Assembly: GCA_017474765.1 (NCBI GenBank)
Contig: JAFVGW010000029.1
Location: 1 to 64,000 of the forward strand
Reading direction: 5' to 3'
Length of the DNA: 64,000 nt
Source: Salinivirgaceae bacterium
Lineage (GTDB): Bacteria > Bacteroidota > Bacteroidia > Bacteroidales > SZUA-534
Made by a program: the position numbers and the translations under genes. How positions within the stretch are numbered: position 1 is the first letter of the stretch; the number at the start of each line of letters is the position of its first letter. Below the pieces are notes generated by a model. The model saw nothing but the letters and a program-made list of their open reading frames with translations. It was not told the DNA's origin and searched no databases. This document shows positions 35,037 to 45,034 of this stretch, piece by piece.

Positions 35037-35801
35037 ATGAATTTACGTCTTGTTTATACGGCATTAAGCCTGATTGTTTGTGCCAATGCATTTGCGCAGG
35101 TGAAGGGCGGGCACAATCAGAAATTGGCGAAACTCTACAATTCAGGCAAATATGAGATTTGCTTGTTCAAGGCCGAAGATATGTGTGAGGACCCAGCAGC
35201 AAGCCGCGAGGCCGAGCCGCACCTCTATGCAGCCATGTGCATGGTGAAACTCTATCTGTCGCCCGATGCCGAAGTTGCCGCCGACTATAAGGACGGCATG
35301 CGCCAGGCCATCAAGTACACACAAAAATTCATCCGCAAGGACGTTGAAGGCGAACTCTACGCGCAGAATCTCGATTTCATCAACGAACTGAAGAAACACG
35401 TTAAAACCGAGATTAAGACGAATTTCGACAAAGGGAACTACTCGAAAGCGGCAACTGCAGCCAAGAACTACGAGAAACTGAACCAGAAAACCGACTATCT
35501 GTTCATGTATTATTCAGGCATTCTCAAATGTATGTCGAACAACATGACTCAGGGCGAGCACGAAATGAGCGAGGCCCGCACCAAACTGACCGAGCAGATT
35601 GTCAACGGAGGCTCCATCAAGGCCGACCCAATTGTCAAAAGCATGATTGTCGACGGCATAATGAAGTATACGCAGGATTTGGTGGCCGACAAGCGCAAGA
35701 AAGACGCTGAGGCTGTCATCACGCTGGCCAACAAGATTTTCCCCAACGATGGCTATATCACTGTGCAATACAATATGATAATGGGTAACCAGAAGAAATA
35801 A
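35037..35801 (+). CDS. Exported TPR-like protein of unknown function
   Basis: A 254-residue protein with a standard signal peptide (MNLRLVYTALSLIVCANAFA, cleavage after AFA), so periplasmic or outer-membrane attached. The mature part is helical, with degenerate TPR-like pairs (LAKLYNSGKYEICLFKAEDM, NFDKGNYSKAATAAKNYEKL and the ending AVITLANKIFPNDGYITVQY). No lipobox. Function unknown. A terminator follows, so it is transcribed alone. Confidence 0.75.
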   Translation: MNLRLVYTALSLIVCANAFAQVKGGHNQKLAKLYNSGKYEICLFKAEDMCEDPAASREAEPHLYAAMCMVKLYLSPDAEVAADYKDGMRQAIKYTQKFIRKDVEGELYAQNLDFINELKKHVKTEIKTNFDKGNYSKAATAAKNYEKLNQKTDYLFMYYSGILKCMSNNMTQGEHEMSEARTKLTEQIVNGGSIKADPIVKSMIVDGIMKYTQDLVADKRKKDAEAVITLANKIFPNDGYITVQYNMIMGNQKK

Positions 35802-35823
35802 TTTTTTGATGCTCACCACCACC

Positions 35824-35861
35824 GAAGACACAGACTGATTAGGTTTGTGTCTTCTTTTTTT
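35824..35861 (+). terminator. Rho-independent terminator
   Basis: Twelve-base stem GAAGACACAGAC / GTTTGTGTCTTC with one G-U pair, a 7-base loop and seven Ts. It ends the exported TPR-like gene. Confidence 0.85.
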
Positions 35862-36076
35862 GGAATAAAGTGAAACGGCCTCCGATGGGGAGTCGGAAGC
35901 CGTTTCTGATTGTGGCGGACGGGGAGTCCGCATAGCAACTAAAAACCTATTATGAAGAAAATATTGTCTTAATCAGACGATGCAAATGTAGGCCGGCAAA
36001 CGGCGCGCGGTGGTTAAGGTCTGGTTAAAAAGAGTTAACAAAACGTTAAACCGTGCGGAAAGTGCCGCAGGAACGA

Positions 36077-36084
36077 TAAATTTG
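36077..36084 (+). promoter_or_regulatory. Bacteroidota -7 box for the two-component operon
   Basis: TAAATTTG, a perfect TAnnTTTG. It lies downstream of any start codon near 36010, so it rules those out and favours the GTG at 36142. Confidence 0.7.
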
Positions 36085-36141
36085 CATCGCCGGTTCCGAA
36101 AAAATCGGCTTTTGACTAATTTTGACAAAAAATCTAAAGCA

Positions 36142-37695
36142 GTGAAACGACAACGTTTTTCGGGCATTCTGGCGCTGATGATTATATCGCTTTTCGGCAT
36201 CATTGCCGTGCAGATTTTCTGGGTGCGCAAGGCAATCTCGGTGCGCGACGAGCAGTTTGCGCAGCACGTCAACTTTGCTTTGCAGAATGCGGCTTTCCGC
36301 ATCGAGCGCAATCAGAACGCCTTTTTCATTTCGAACTTTATGTCGGGAATGGCGGGCAAGGCGCGCAACCGTCAGGAGGAGTCGCTCATTATGACGTTGA
36401 GCGATTTCGGCAACCGCAGCAAGGAGCACGTCATCGACCTTTCTAAAATGAAGAAGGAGAGAAACGGCAATACTGAAACCTATAGTTATCAGATTGATAC
36501 TGTGGTCGATGGTGGCAATGTGTCGTTTCAGGCATACTCGTCGGTTACGCAGCCCGACGGCCAAGGCGGCTGGGGGCGCGCGGGTATGGAGCAACTGATG
36601 GAGCAGATGCTTTTCGAGTTCAACATCAAGGACCGCCCAATCAGCGAGCGCGTCGATTTCACAACCATCAAGCCCACGCTGGCTTTCGAGTTCCGCAACG
36701 CGGGCATCGACCTTCCGTTTGAGTTCGCCGTCACCGACAGCAAGGGCGTGCCTTACGAGAATCTGAAATCGAAGGGCTATAAAAGTCAGAAGCGGACCTT
36801 CAAAACAAGCCTGTTTCCCAACGATTTCGCGCAGCACGACGAGAAACTCTCGGTCTATTTTCCCGACCGCCGCAATGTGATTTACAGTTCGGTGATGCTG
36901 CCCATTTGGGGCTCGGTGCTGTTCACAACTATCATATTGATAACATTTTGGGTGACAATCCGCACAATGGTCGACCAAAAGCGCACGTCGGAGGTGAAGA
37001 CCGATTTTGTGAACAATATGACGCACGAGTTCAAGACGCCGCTGGCCACAATCCAACTGGCCGCCGACTCAATCACGTCGCCGTCGGTGATTGGCGACCC
37101 CGAGAAAATTCAGCGTTTCACAAGCATTATCAAGGAGGAGAACCGCCGAATGAACCGTCAGGTGGAGACGGTGCTGCAAATGTCGATGCTCGACAAGAAA
37201 GACTTTAATCTGAACTTGCAACCCACTCACGTTCAGCCGTTTATTGAGAAGGCGGTGAGCAATATCAGCCTTCAGGTTGAGCACCGTGGCGGCACAATCA
37301 AACTTGTCAACAATGCCAAAAACGATTTTGCCCGCGTTGACCAATCGCACTTTATCAATGTGATTTACAACTTGTTGGACAATGCCAATAAATACTCAAT
37401 CGATACGCCGCCCGACATAACCGTTACCACCCGCAACATTGGCACCGACCTGCTTATCTCGGTGAGCGACAAGGGAATAGGTATGGACAAGGAGACGCAG
37501 GAGAAGGTGTTCGAGAAGTTCTACCGCCACCCGACGGGTAACGTGCACACAGTCAAAGGGTTCGGACTTGGATTGAGTTACGTGAAGGCCATTGTGCTCT
37601 CGTGCAAGGGCGAAATCAAAGTGTCGAGTCAGAAAGGCGAGGGGAGCACCTTCGAAATCTGGCTGCCGACAATTGATGAAAACGTTGAATCATAA
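36142..37695 (+). CDS. Sensor histidine kinase (RprX-like)
   Basis: About 517 residues from GTG at 36142 (V/MKRQRFSGILALMI). A transmembrane helix at about 8-30 and a second near 260-280 frame a periplasmic sensor domain of about 230 residues. Then comes HisKA with His295 in NNMTHEFKTPLATIQL, followed by HATPase boxes VIYNLLDNANKYS, VSDKGIGM, FEKFYR and GFGLGLSYV. The layout and neighbour resemble B. fragilis RprX, though the sensed signal is unknown. The GTG start is supported by the promoter at 36077-36084; ATG is not available. It is cotranscribed with the response regulator 12 bp downstream. Confidence 0.87.
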   Translation: MKRQRFSGILALMIISLFGIIAVQIFWVRKAISVRDEQFAQHVNFALQNAAFRIERNQNAFFISNFMSGMAGKARNRQEESLIMTLSDFGNRSKEHVIDLSKMKKERNGNTETYSYQIDTVVDGGNVSFQAYSSVTQPDGQGGWGRAGMEQLMEQMLFEFNIKDRPISERVDFTTIKPTLAFEFRNAGIDLPFEFAVTDSKGVPYENLKSKGYKSQKRTFKTSLFPNDFAQHDEKLSVYFPDRRNVIYSSVMLPIWGSVLFTTIILITFWVTIRTMVDQKRTSEVKTDFVNNMTHEFKTPLATIQLAADSITSPSVIGDPEKIQRFTSIIKEENRRMNRQVETVLQMSMLDKKDFNLNLQPTHVQPFIEKAVSNISLQVEHRGGTIKLVNNAKNDFARVDQSHFINVIYNLLDNANKYSIDTPPDITVTTRNIGTDLLISVSDKGIGMDKETQEKVFEKFYRHPTGNVHTVKGFGLGLSYVKAIVLSCKGEIKVSSQKGEGSTFEIWLPTIDENVES

Positions 37696-37707
37696 ATACT
37701 TACAGAT

Positions 37708-38406
37708 ATGTCAAAGCAACAGATTCTTTTGGTTGAGGACGATGTGAATTTCGGCTCGGTGCTGCGTTCGTTCCTGGAAATGAACGATTTGGACGTTACG
37801 CTTGTCGATGACGGCCTGAACGCAGTGTCCACCTTCAAGGCAGGTCAGTTCGACCTTTGCATTTTGGATGTGATGCTGCCCCACGTCGACGGCTTCACCA
37901 TTGGTGCCGAAATCAAGCAGTTGAAGCCTGCCACGCCGATTATCTACCTGACTGCCAAGAATATGAAGGAAGATATGATTAAAGGCTACAAGATTGGTGC
38001 CGACGATTATATCACAAAACCATTTGATTCTGAACTGCTTATCTATAAGATAAAAGCCATTCTGAAACGCACGCCCGCAAGTCAGCAGCCCGATAATTCC
38101 GTCGAGGAACTGACGATTGGCCGCTATGTGTTCAACGTGAAGAACCGCACCCTGACGTTTGAAGACGGCTCACAAACCAAACTCTCGCCCAAAGAAGCGG
38201 AACTGCTTTGCTTTCTGAATCAGAACGTTAACAATGTTGTGGACCGCAACCTGACGCTCGAGAAAATCTGGGGCGAGACGGGCTATTTCACCGCCCGCAG
38301 TATGGACGTTTTCATCACCAAACTGCGCAAATACCTGAAATCCGACCCGAACATTGAGATTACCAACGTTCACGGAACAGGGTATATTTTGGGGGTGAAA
38401 GGGTAG
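37708..38406 (+). CDS. OmpR-family response regulator (RprY-like)
   Basis: A 232-residue protein. The receiver domain has LLVEDDVNFG, the phospho-accepting Asp54 in ILDVMLPHVDG, YLTAKN and the conserved Lys (FITKPF-like ITKPFD). A C-terminal winged helix (trans_reg_C) follows from about residue 135 (FNVKNRTLTFEDGSQTKLSP, ARSMDVFITKLRKYLK, TNVHGTGYIL). It binds DNA as a dimer when phosphorylated by the kinase encoded just upstream. Target genes are not visible. Confidence 0.92.
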   Translation: MSKQQILLVEDDVNFGSVLRSFLEMNDLDVTLVDDGLNAVSTFKAGQFDLCILDVMLPHVDGFTIGAEIKQLKPATPIIYLTAKNMKEDMIKGYKIGADDYITKPFDSELLIYKIKAILKRTPASQQPDNSVEELTIGRYVFNVKNRTLTFEDGSQTKLSPKEAELLCFLNQNVNNVVDRNLTLEKIWGETGYFTARSMDVFITKLRKYLKSDPNIEITNVHGTGYILGVKG

Positions 38407-38571
38407 AAGCCAGTATTTATTTTTACTCTGTAGATTCGCTGAAGGCGACACCTATTAATAAATGTCTGTGCTGATAGACTCAGATTCCTGCACAAATGCC
38501 TTGTTCGCGCGTGTTTGTTCCAATAAATATATACTATTTTCCAAAAACGGATTTTCGAGCCAAAATTCTTT

Positions 38572-38579
38572 TACTTTTG
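38572..38579 (+). promoter_or_regulatory. Bacteroidota -7 box for secA
   Basis: TACTTTTG fits TAnnTTTG, with about 65 bp of AT-rich leader before the ATG at 38645. Confidence 0.6.
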
Positions 38580-38644
38580 CCGTATTTGCAAAAAAAATGT
38601 ATTTGATAATTAATCATTTGATAAACAAATAATTACAATAATAT

Positions 38645-41600
38645 ATGGGAATAATTGACGGCTTCCTGACAAAGTTGTTCGGGAACAAATCCGACCGAGA
38701 CATCAAAGAGATAATGCCATACGTTATCGCAACCAACGAGGAATACGCCAAACTGGCTAATCTCTCGAACGACGAGTTGCGTCAGCAAAGCATTGAACTT
38801 CAGCAGATTATACAAGACCGCATCAGCGATGAGAACAAACAGATTGCCGATTTGCGTCAGCAGATTGAGCAGGAAGAAGACATCGAGAAGAAGGAAAATC
38901 TTTACAATCAGATAGATAAGATTGAGGAAACCATCGACACCAAAATTGCCGATGTGCTCGACGAGTTGCTGCCGCGCGCCTTCGCCATTATCAAGGACAC
39001 CGCGCGCAGGTTCAAAGAGCACACCGAGGTCGAGGTTACGGCAACGCAGTTCGACCGCGACATTGCCGCCGTCCGCGACAGCGTTGAAATCCGCGGCGAC
39101 AAGGCCATCTGGTTCAACACCTGGACCGCTGGCGGCTCGCCAATCACGTGGGATATGGTGCACTACGACGTGCAACTTATCGGCGGTGTGGCACTGCACA
39201 AAGGCAAGATTGCCGAGATGGCCACTGGCGAGGGCAAGACACTTGTGGCCACTCTGCCTGTGTTCCTTAACGCACTGACACACAGAGGTGTGCATATGGT
39301 CACCGTGAACGACTATCTGGCAAAACGTGACGCCGAATGGATGGGCACGCTCTACGAATTCCACGGTCTTCGCGTGGACTGCATCGACAAGCACGAGCCC
39401 AACAGCGAGCCGCGCCGCAAGGCTTATCAGGCCGATGTGACCTTCGGAACAAACAACGAGTTCGGTTTCGACTATCTGCGCGACAATATGGCCATCAGCC
39501 CCGACGACCTTGTGCAGCGCCGCCACAACTACGCCATCGTCGATGAGGTGGACTCGGTGTTGATTGACGACGCCCGTACACCACTTATTATATCGGGCCC
39601 CGTGCCAAAGGGCGACAACCAACTGTTCGACCAATTCAAGCCGCAGGTGATGAAACTCTATCAGGCACAGCGCGACCTGGTTACGAAACTTCTGGCCGAC
39701 GCCAAGAAACTCATCGCCGAAGGCAACGAGGAAGAGGGCGGAAAACTGCTGCTGCGCGCAAACAAAGGTCTGCCTAAGCACAAGCCGCTCATCCGCTATC
39801 TGAGCGAGCCTGGCGTGAAGGTGATGATGCAGAAGACCGAGAACTTCTATATGCAGGACAACAGCAAGAATATGTACTTGATTACTGACGACCTGTATTT
39901 CATCATTGAAGAGAAGCAGAACGCCATCGAACTTACTGATAAAGGTATCGATTTGATTTCGAGCGATTTGGAAGATAAGAATTTCTTTGTGATGCCCGAT
40001 GTGGGCGCAGAGATTGCCGAACTTGAGCATCAGAATCTGCCAACAGCCGAACTTGTTGAGAAAAAAGACAAACTGCTGCAGGATTACTCAATAAAAACCG
40101 AGCGTATCCACACTATAAATCAGTTGCTTAAGGCTTACGCGATGTTTGAGCGCGACGTTGAGTACGTGGTTGTGGACAACAAGGTGAAGATTGTGGACGA
40201 GCAGACGGGCCGTATTATGGAAGGCCGCCGCTATTCCGACGGTCTGCACCAAGCCATCGAGGCCAAGGAAAACGTGAAGGTCGAGGCCGCAACGCAGACC
40301 TACGCAACCATCACGCTGCAGAACTATTTCCGTATGTATAAGAAACTTGCGGGTATGACTGGTACCGCTGAGACCGAGGCTGGTGAGTTCTGGAACATCT
40401 ACAAACTCGATGTTGTGGTCATCCCGACCAACCGCCCCGTGCAGCGTATCGACTACGACGATTTGGTTTACAAAACGGCCCGCGAGAAGTACAACGCCGT
40501 CATCAACGAGATTGTGAAACTCAACGAGGCTGGCCGCCCTGTGCTTGTGGGTACCACATCGGTCGAGATTTCAGAACTTTTGAGCCGAATGCTGAAAATG
40601 CGCGGCATCAAACATAACGTGCTGAATGCCAAGCAGCACCAACGTGAGGCCGAGATTGTGGCCGAGGCTGGTAAACGCGGCACGGTGACCATCGCTACCA
40701 ATATGGCAGGCCGTGGTACCGACATCAAACTGACGCCTGAAGTGCGTGAGGCTGGCGGTCTGGCCATTCTGGGCACCGAGCGCCACGAGTCACGCCGCGT
40801 CGACCGTCAGTTGCGTGGCCGTGCAGGTCGTCAGGGCGACCCTGGTTCGTCGCAGTTCTTCGTTTCGCTCGAGGACAATCTGATGCGACTCTTCGGCTCT
40901 GACCGCATTGCAGGCCTGATGGACAAGATGGGACTTGAAGAAGGCGAGGTGATTCAGCACTCAATGATTTCGAAATCAATCGAACGCGCGCAGAAGAAGG
41001 TGGAAGAGAACAACTTCGGCATCCGTAAGCGCCTGCTCGAGTATGATGACGTGATGAACAACCAACGCGAGGTTATCTACAAACGCCGCCGCCACGCTCT
41101 GTTTGGCGACCGTCTGCAGGTCGACATCGTGAACAATATTTTTGATGTGTGCGAGCAGATGGCCAATGAGTATAAGGACGCCAACGACTACGAGGAACTG
41201 AAACTCGCAAACGTGCGCACGCTCTCAATCGATACGCCGTTTGATGAGGAAACCTTCAACCGCGAGAGTGCCGCCGAACTGGCCAACCAACTCTATCAGG
41301 CTGCCATCGACGCATACAAACGCAAATCGCAGCAGATACAGCAGCGCGTTTGGCCTGTCATCAAGAATGTGTATGAGACTCAGGGGCAGACATATACCAA
41401 CATTGTTATTCCGATTACCGACGGCCGCAAGACCTACAACATCGTCACCAATCTGAAACGCGCCTACGAGTCGGAAGGCAAAGATTTGGTAACATCTATC
41501 GAAAAGAGTATTAGCCTTTTGACTATTGATGACGCTTGGCGCGAGCACTTGCGTGAGATGGACGACCTGAAGCAGAGCGTGCAGAACGCCACCTACGAGC

Positions 41601-41929
41601 AGAAAGACCCGCTTTTGATTTACAAATTCGAGTCGTTCAACCTGTTCAAGGCGATGATTGAGAAGATAAATTCCGAACTTGTTTCGATAATTATGAAGGG
41701 CAATCTGCCAATTCAGGACCCCGAGCAGGTTCGTCAGGTTGAGCAGCGCCGCCAACTCGATATGAGCCGCTTCAACACAGGCCGCACCGAGCAAGGTCAG
41801 GGCCAACGCCCCGAAGACCGCAAGGTACAGCCCGTGAGAGTGGACAAGAAGGTTGGCCGCAACGACCCGTGCCCCTGCGGCAGCGGCAAGAAGTTCAAAA
41901 ACTGCCACGGAATGAATCTGCCTGAATAA
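38645..41929 (+). CDS. secA: Protein translocase ATPase SecA
   Basis: A 1094-residue motor that drives unfolded preproteins through SecYEG. Motifs are [14 protein letters not shown] (Walker A, near 193), [28 protein letters not shown], the preprotein-binding segment, GTDIKL and the [20 protein letters not shown] motif VI. The last residues [17 protein letters not shown] are the zinc-binding SecB/lipid-interaction tail. Bacteroidota SecA is longer than the E. coli protein (901), partly from an early charged insertion ([20 protein letters not shown]). It begins a run with the DUF6913-like gene and dapA. Confidence 0.97.
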   Translation: MGIIDGFLTKLFGNKSDRDIKEIMPYVIATNEEYAKLANLSNDELRQQSIELQQIIQDRISDENKQIADLRQQIEQEEDIEKKENLYNQIDKIEETIDTKIADVLDELLPRAFAIIKDTARRFKEHTEVEVTATQFDRDIAAVRDSVEIRGDKAIWFNTWTAGGSPITWDMVHYDVQLIGGVALHKGKIAEMATGEGKTLVATLPVFLNALTHRGVHMVTVNDYLAKRDAEWMGTLYEFHGLRVDCIDKHEPNSEPRRKAYQADVTFGTNNEFGFDYLRDNMAISPDDLVQRRHNYAIVDEVDSVLIDDARTPLIISGPVPKGDNQLFDQFKPQVMKLYQAQRDLVTKLLADAKKLIAEGNEEEGGKLLLRANKGLPKHKPLIRYLSEPGVKVMMQKTENFYMQDNSKNMYLITDDLYFIIEEKQNAIELTDKGIDLISSDLEDKNFFVMPDVGAEIAELEHQNLPTAELVEKKDKLLQDYSIKTERIHTINQLLKAYAMFERDVEYVVVDNKVKIVDEQTGRIMEGRRYSDGLHQAIEAKENVKVEAATQTYATITLQNYFRMYKKLAGMTGTAETEAGEFWNIYKLDVVVIPTNRPVQRIDYDDLVYKTAREKYNAVINEIVKLNEAGRPVLVGTTSVEISELLSRMLKMRGIKHNVLNAKQHQREAEIVAEAGKRGTVTIATNMAGRGTDIKLTPEVREAGGLAILGTERHESRRVDRQLRGRAGRQGDPGSSQFFVSLEDNLMRLFGSDRIAGLMDKMGLEEGEVIQHSMISKSIERAQKKVEENNFGIRKRLLEYDDVMNNQREVIYKRRRHALFGDRLQVDIVNNIFDVCEQMANEYKDANDYEELKLANVRTLSIDTPFDEETFNRESAAELANQLYQAAIDAYKRKSQQIQQRVWPVIKNVYETQGQTYTNIVIPITDGRKTYNIVTNLKRAYESEGKDLVTSIEKSISLLTIDDAWREHLREMDDLKQSVQNATYEQKDPLLIYKFESFNLFKAMIEKINSELVSIIMKGNLPIQDPEQVRQVEQRRQLDMSRFNTGRTEQGQGQRPEDRKVQPVRVDKKVGRNDPCPCGSGKKFKNCHGMNLPE

Positions 41930-41936
41930 CAGCACT

Positions 41937-42473
41937 ATGCAGAAACGGTACAATCCCATTCGGCTAAAACTGAGCCAACTCATTGTTGGTGAGCACGATG
42001 CGCCCAATCGCGTGGCCGTGCCGTGCCCGCTCGAGAAGGCCGCACGAGTGGGGCTGCTGTTTGCCATTTCGTCAGATTCCGACCTTGCCGACGCCAACTA
42101 CGTGTACAGCCAACTCACTGGATTCAAGGCTGGTGTGACGGCTTTGGGTTACGTGCCGAACCGCAAGGAACTGTCGGCCTATCAGCAACAGTGCCATTTC
42201 AGCCTGTTCACCGATGCCGACCTTGACTTTCTGTACCGCCCCAAAAGCGGTTTGGTGGCCGATTTCGAGGCAACAGCGTTCGACATTCTCATCGACCTGA
42301 ATTCGGCCGATTACTATCCGACAAGGCTGATGCTGCACCGTACGGCTGCCCGATTCCGCATCGGCCGCTTTGCCGAGCGTCAGCCGTTCGACCTGATGCT
42401 GAGCATCGACGACACAAAAGACGCGAAATACTATTTTGAACAGATACAGTTTTATCTAAAGAAATTTAATTGA
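41937..42473 (+). CDS. DUF6913-like conserved protein
   Basis: A 178-residue protein seven bp after secA. It begins MQKRYNPIRLKLSQLIVGEH. The middle has ARVGLLFAISSDSDLADANY and VTALGYVPNRKELSAY, a nucleotide-fold-like alternation, then FDILIDLNSADYYPTRLMLH. This family (DUF6913) is known beside dapA in Bacteroidota, and the context fits. The function is unknown. No membrane or export signal. Confidence 0.7.
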   Translation: MQKRYNPIRLKLSQLIVGEHDAPNRVAVPCPLEKAARVGLLFAISSDSDLADANYVYSQLTGFKAGVTALGYVPNRKELSAYQQQCHFSLFTDADLDFLYRPKSGLVADFEATAFDILIDLNSADYYPTRLMLHRTAARFRIGRFAERQPFDLMLSIDDTKDAKYYFEQIQFYLKKFN

Positions 42474-42481
42474 TTATCAAT

Positions 42482-43366
42482 ATGATGCAACAATTGCGAG
42501 GTGTGGGCGTGGCAATGGTAACGCCATTCAGCACCGATGGAAAAATTGATTATCAGGCACTTGAAAACATTATTGAGTCGCAAGTGACCAACGGCACCGA
42601 TTACATTGTGGCGTTAGGAACCACAGGCGAACCTGCAACTCTCTCAAAATCAGAGAAAGACGAGTTGCTCGACTTCATTATCGGCAAGGTCGCGGGCCGC
42701 ATCCCGATTGTGGTGGGCTGTGGCGGCAACAACACCGCCGACGTGATTGCGCAGGCCAAGGAATATGCCAAAAACGACAAAATCGCGGCACTGCTTTCGG
42801 TTGCGCCGTTCTACAACAAGCCCAACCAGCGCGGCGTGTACGCCCACTTCAAGGCTTTGACCGACAATGTTGATAAACCGATAATTCTATATAACGTGCC
42901 TGGCCGCACGGGCATCAACATCTCGCCCGACGTGGTTGTGAGCCTTGCCAACGACTGCCGCAACATTGTGGGCGTGAAAGAGGCGTCGGGCAATGTGGCA
43001 CAGTGTATGCAACTTGCCAGCCGTTGTCCGAAGGATTTTCTGCTCATTTCGGGCGACGACGCTCTGACTCTGCCGCTCATTGCCTGCGGATTCTCAGGCG
43101 TGATTTCGGTGCTTCAGAACGCGTTCCCCGCTCAGTTCAGCAAGATTGTCCACCTTGCTCTCGACGGCCGTTTCAGCGAAGCCCGCGAGCAGCATCTGAA
43201 GTTCCTGCCAGTCATCGACACTCTGTTTGCCGAAGGCAGTCCGTCGGGCGTAAAAGCCTATCTTGAACTGCAAGGGAAGGCGAAAAATGTCGTTCGTCTG
43301 CCGCTTGCAACGGTGAGCGATGGGCTGTATGAGAAGATAAAGGTGCTGAACAACAACATTAAATAG
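42482..43366 (+). CDS. dapA: 4-hydroxy-tetrahydrodipicolinate synthase
   Basis: About 294 residues. The ATG at 42482 is taken as the start; a second ATG is at 42485 and an upstream TTG at 42470 would overlap the DUF6913-like stop codon. The enzyme condenses pyruvate with aspartate semialdehyde in lysine and diaminopimelate synthesis. The Schiff-base Lys is in GVKEASGN, the catalytic Tyr in LYNVPGRTGINI, and GTTGEPATLS binds substrate. It uses the same aspartate semialdehyde as the carboxyspermidine pathway in this window. Confidence 0.95.
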   Translation: MMQQLRGVGVAMVTPFSTDGKIDYQALENIIESQVTNGTDYIVALGTTGEPATLSKSEKDELLDFIIGKVAGRIPIVVGCGGNNTADVIAQAKEYAKNDKIAALLSVAPFYNKPNQRGVYAHFKALTDNVDKPIILYNVPGRTGINISPDVVVSLANDCRNIVGVKEASGNVAQCMQLASRCPKDFLLISGDDALTLPLIACGFSGVISVLQNAFPAQFSKIVHLALDGRFSEAREQHLKFLPVIDTLFAEGSPSGVKAYLELQGKAKNVVRLPLATVSDGLYEKIKVLNNNIK

Positions 43367-43423
43367 TTGATTGACAAAATGTTGCAACCATACAAAATTT
43401 TAATTAAAAAAAGTTTAGTAAGA

Positions 43424-43454
43424 GTTGCAACAATTGAAAAAGTATCTATATTTG
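43424..43454 (+). promoter_or_regulatory. Consensus promoter for tRNA-Arg
   Basis: TTG at 43425-43427, 19-bp spacer, TATATTTG at 43447-43454. An excellent Bacteroidota promoter, 12 bp before the tRNA. Confidence 0.8.
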
Positions 43455-43466
43455 CAACCGCTTTAG

Positions 43467-43540
43467 GGCCCCGTAGCTCAACTGTATAGAGCATTTGACT
43501 ACGGATCAAAAGGTTGTGGGTTAGAATCCCGCCGGGGTCA
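43467..43540 (+). tRNA. tRNA-Arg(ACG)
   Basis: Seventy-four bases fold as a tRNA. Acceptor stem GGCCCCG / CGGGGTC, D-arm GCTC...GAGC, anticodon stem TTTGA / TCAAA with loop CTACGGA (anticodon ACG), and T-arm GTGGG / CCCGC around TTAGAATC. The discriminator base is A and CCA is not encoded. ACG reads CGT/CGC/CGA after A-to-I editing of the first base. Confidence 0.93.
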
Positions 43541-43550
43541 CAAGTTTTTT

Positions 43551-43584
43551 AAACCTCTGTCAGACAATAGTTTGCAGGGGTTTT
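43551..43584 (+). terminator. Terminator-like hairpin after tRNA-Arg
   Basis: Stem AAACCTCTG / CAGGGGTTT with one G-U pair, followed by T-rich DNA (TTTTGCTATTTTT). It probably ends the tRNA transcript. Confidence 0.6.
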
Positions 43585-43641
43585 GCTATTTTTAGGAGGT
43601 GACATCTTCCCGTATTCCAAGCAAATGCCATCGGCACGCTG

Positions 43642-43671
43642 TTGCTTTTCCAATTGTTTCCGATATATTTG
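43642..43671 (+). promoter_or_regulatory. Consensus promoter of the first lipoprotein gene
   Basis: TTG at 43642-43644, 19-bp spacer, TATATTTG at 43664-43671, 41 bp before the ATG at 43713. It decides that start, since a longer reading would begin upstream of the promoter. Confidence 0.75.
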
Positions 43672-43712
43672 TTGTTGTGTTTGCAATCAACAAACCTTTA
43701 AAACGTACAATT

Positions 43713-44924
43713 ATGAAAAACAAACTCTCGCTGGCCGCCATTGCGTTGGCGGCTCTTATGACCGCCTGCAGCAGCAAAAACGAAACCATAACCAGCCTCG
43801 TTGAACTCCCTGGAACCATTGACAACGAGGCGTTTGCCGCCAATGTGGAGTCGATTTCGGTGATGAATTTGCAGATGGATGACTATTGGGTATTTGCTGA
43901 CTGGTCATATGCCGCCTTTCAAAAAATCGTCTTTTCCGACAACTATACCTATTTATTGAATACAAAGGGGATGCACCTGATGTGCTTTGACGGACAAACA
44001 GGAGAAATGGTATCAAGCAGAACAATTAATGGGAATGGTCCTGGCGAAATAGTAAGTGCGGAATCAATGTTTTGCATCGGTGATACACTTTGTATTGTCG
44101 ATTATCCAGGTGTTGTCCGCCAATATGACCGCAACTGCCGATTCATTGGCAAAATGCGTCAATTCGGCGATTGGGCGCGTCATTATAATATACTTCGATT
44201 GAATAACGGTTATGCCTTTGTTTCAGTCGCCAATATTTGGGCCGACACCTTGTGCCCAGCCATAATATTGACTGATAAATCGTTTAATATCAAATCAAGG
44301 CATTTTTCATCAGCACATATACGTTACCATTTGGAAGGATATGCCGATATATACTATGCCAACGGCGACACGGTTCGATTCTTTCACCCATTCGACAATC
44401 ATATCTATTCGCTTTGTGGTGACAGAGAGCAGTGCATAGAATTGGCACTACCTAACCCATTGACAATTAAAACGGCAGAAAACATCGGTACTGAATCCAT
44501 TGACATATTGCGAGAGTACGATGGTTTTTATAATGATTTTTGTGAGTCGGGCGATTTTATGTGCTTTGGTTACAATATCGACAAAGTACGACATTTGGCA
44601 ATGCTTGACAAACACACAAATAGCGTTGTGTCGATTAAAAAATTCGATTTCAGTCAGAACGCAAGCACCGCAGACATTATAACCTCATTTTTCAAAAGGG
44701 GAACAATAATTCTAACCGATGGCAACTACATCTATGTTAGGAGTTGGCTTCATACACTATCCCAATTGCTTAATGGCCACGATGACCTTCTCGATGAACG
44801 ATTGAAGGAAACGCAAGCCTCATATCACGCATACGTGAAGAAAAACATTGAATATCTTAAAGATTTAGAACCCGAAGAACTTAATACGGCGAATGTGCTG
44901 CTGAAGATTAAACTGAAAGATTGA
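43713..44924 (+). CDS. 6-bladed beta-propeller lipoprotein A
   Basis: About 403 residues from ATG 43713. Lipoprotein signal MKNKLSLAAIALAALMTACS (lipobox MTAC). The mature N-terminus is VELPGT...EAFAANVESISVMNLQMDD, almost identical in the next gene, while later parts diverge. Propeller-like strands include YLLNTKGMHLMCFDGQTGEM and IYSLCGDREQCIELALPNP. The end (LKDLEPEELNTANVLLKIKL) is shared too. It is an exported, lipid-anchored protein of unknown ligand, and a paralogue of 20987-22078. Confidence 0.8.
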   Translation: MKNKLSLAAIALAALMTACSSKNETITSLVELPGTIDNEAFAANVESISVMNLQMDDYWVFADWSYAAFQKIVFSDNYTYLLNTKGMHLMCFDGQTGEMVSSRTINGNGPGEIVSAESMFCIGDTLCIVDYPGVVRQYDRNCRFIGKMRQFGDWARHYNILRLNNGYAFVSVANIWADTLCPAIILTDKSFNIKSRHFSSAHIRYHLEGYADIYYANGDTVRFFHPFDNHIYSLCGDREQCIELALPNPLTIKTAENIGTESIDILREYDGFYNDFCESGDFMCFGYNIDKVRHLAMLDKHTNSVVSIKKFDFSQNASTADIITSFFKRGTIILTDGNYIYVRSWLHTLSQLLNGHDDLLDERLKETQASYHAYVKKNIEYLKDLEPEELNTANVLLKIKLKD

Positions 44925-45034
44925 AAATGAACGGATGCCGCTTCGCGGGAAATTGAAAGAAAATTTAAAAACAAAATTCATAATAAATTGATTGTTAAAA
45001 ATCCCGCCCGTCAGGGCGCTAAAAACAAAACACT

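Noticed and set aside
43467..43540. Integration site in tRNA-Arg
   Set aside because: No duplicated 3' tRNA fragment was found nearby.
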